Source of the DNA: Ancalomicrobiaceae bacterium
Lineage (GTDB): Bacteria; Pseudomonadota; Alphaproteobacteria; Rhizobiales; Ancalomicrobiaceae
Direction: 5' to 3'
NCBI GenBank assembly: GCA_031291575.1
Contig: JARLIT010000050.1
Span: 1-43,399, forward strand
DNA length: 43,399 nt
In this document: piece after piece, positions 43,014 to 43,399 of the stretch
How positions within the stretch are numbered: the first letter of the stretch is position 1
How the letters are laid out: the number at the start of each line of letters is the position of its first letter
The notes under the pieces: model-generated
Databases searched by the model: none
Told to the model about the DNA's origin: nothing
The model's input: only the letters and a program-made list of their open reading frames with translations
Position numbers and translations under genes: made by a program

Positions 43014-43399
43014 ATGAAGCTGAAGATCGTGGTCGCCGGCGCGACCGGCTGGGTCGGCAAGGCACTTATCGCGGCAATTGCGGCGAGCGAAGATCTGGTG
43101 CTGGCCGGCGCCGTGGCGCGCACCGCGGCCGGCGAAGATGCCGGCGAGGCGGTCGGCATTGCGACGCTGGGCGTTCCGATTTCGGCGAGCCTCGAGGACG
43201 CCCTCGCCACTCCCTCCGACGTCGTCATCGACTACACCAAGCCGCACGTGGTGAAAGACCATGCACTGACCGCGCTCGGCAGTGGCCGGCACGTGGTGAT
43301 CGGCACCTCGGGGCTTGGCGCGGAGGATTTTGCCGAGATCGACGCGGCGGCACGCGCCGCCGGCAAGGGCGTCATCGCGGCCGGCAATTTCTCCATCAC
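43014..43399 (+). CDS. DapB-like dihydrodipicolinate reductase family protein (N-terminal part)
   Basis: The first 128 codons of a NAD(P)-binding protein cut by the window end. The Rossmann motif is VVAGATGWVGKAL rather than the GxxGRMG of housekeeping DapB. The later stretch VIDYTKPHVVKDHALTALGS and VIGTSGLGAEDFAEIDAAA matches DapB N-terminal domains (PF01113). It may be the lysine-pathway reductase or a divergent paralogue; the catalytic His/Lys region is outside the window. GAGG lies five bases before the ATG, and the gene follows the hydrolase by seven bases, so the two are cotranscribed. Confidence 0.82.
   Translation, partial: MKLKIVVAGATGWVGKALIAAIAASEDLVLAGAVARTAAGEDAGEAVGIATLGVPISASLEDALATPSDVVIDYTKPHVVKDHALTALGSGRHVVIGTSGLGAEDFAEIDAAARAAGKGVIAAGNFSI

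Overview
The window is GC-rich chromosomal DNA of an alphaproteobacterium, most probably of the order Hyphomicrobiales (Rhizobiales). The evidence is a rhamnose operon in the Rhizobium order (rhaR-S-T-P-Q-M-K), a DUF3311-MctP pair, a long minus-strand suf operon ending in a DUF59 gene and sufA, and a dispersed palindromic repeat of a kind common in these genomes. No rRNA, tRNA or CRISPR array was seen. All identifications come from reading sequence and motifs; no database was searched.

Layout. Positions 1-310 hold the start of a lower-GC gene running off the left edge. Positions 498-12333 are an L-rhamnose catabolic locus. A bifunctional aldolase/dehydrogenase reads left; opposite it run a DeoR regulator, a complete ABC importer (binding protein, double ATPase, two permeases), a mutarotase, a kinase, an enteric-type isomerase and a second, enteric-type aldolase. 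Together they import rhamnose and convert it to dihydroxyacetone phosphate and lactaldehyde, then lactate. Positions 12439-13072 hold a cloverleaf palindrome, a small secreted protein gene and the first copy of the dispersed repeat. Positions 13468-15161 encode DUF3311 and an MctP-type monocarboxylate symporter.

Positions 15381-18393 hold a ModE regulator, a possible small gene with its own terminator, a perfect 8-3-8 palindrome resembling a Mo-box, TrmO, and a membrane pair (a COG4280-like protein with duplicated ExxE motifs plus a 71-residue partner). A two-part repeat follows, and its ends supply the stop codons of both flanking genes. Positions 18514-22643 are a divergent TetR / EmrA-EmrB efflux locus with two matching operators. 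Then come a small heme-copper-oxidase-like membrane protein, parE, an IS5-type transposase remnant, a glycosyltransferase/flippase pair, an RhlE-type RNA helicase and a cyclopropane-fatty-acid-synthase-type methyltransferase.

The right third, mostly minus strand, carries lysE, tenA and the suf operon (sufB-cupin-sufC-sufD-sufS-DUF59-sufA, probably continuing into tenA), then an IscS/NifS-like cysteine desulfurase. A small cysteine-rich secreted protein gene on the plus strand separates that desulfurase from sufB. An alpha/beta hydrolase and the start of a DapB-like reductase read off the right edge.

The points most worth following are the mosaic rhamnose operon with two aldolases, the ModE/Mo-box/COG4280 neighbourhood with a possible new small gene, the dispersed two-part repeat, the cupin translationally coupled to SufB, and the tail-end tenA in the suf operon.
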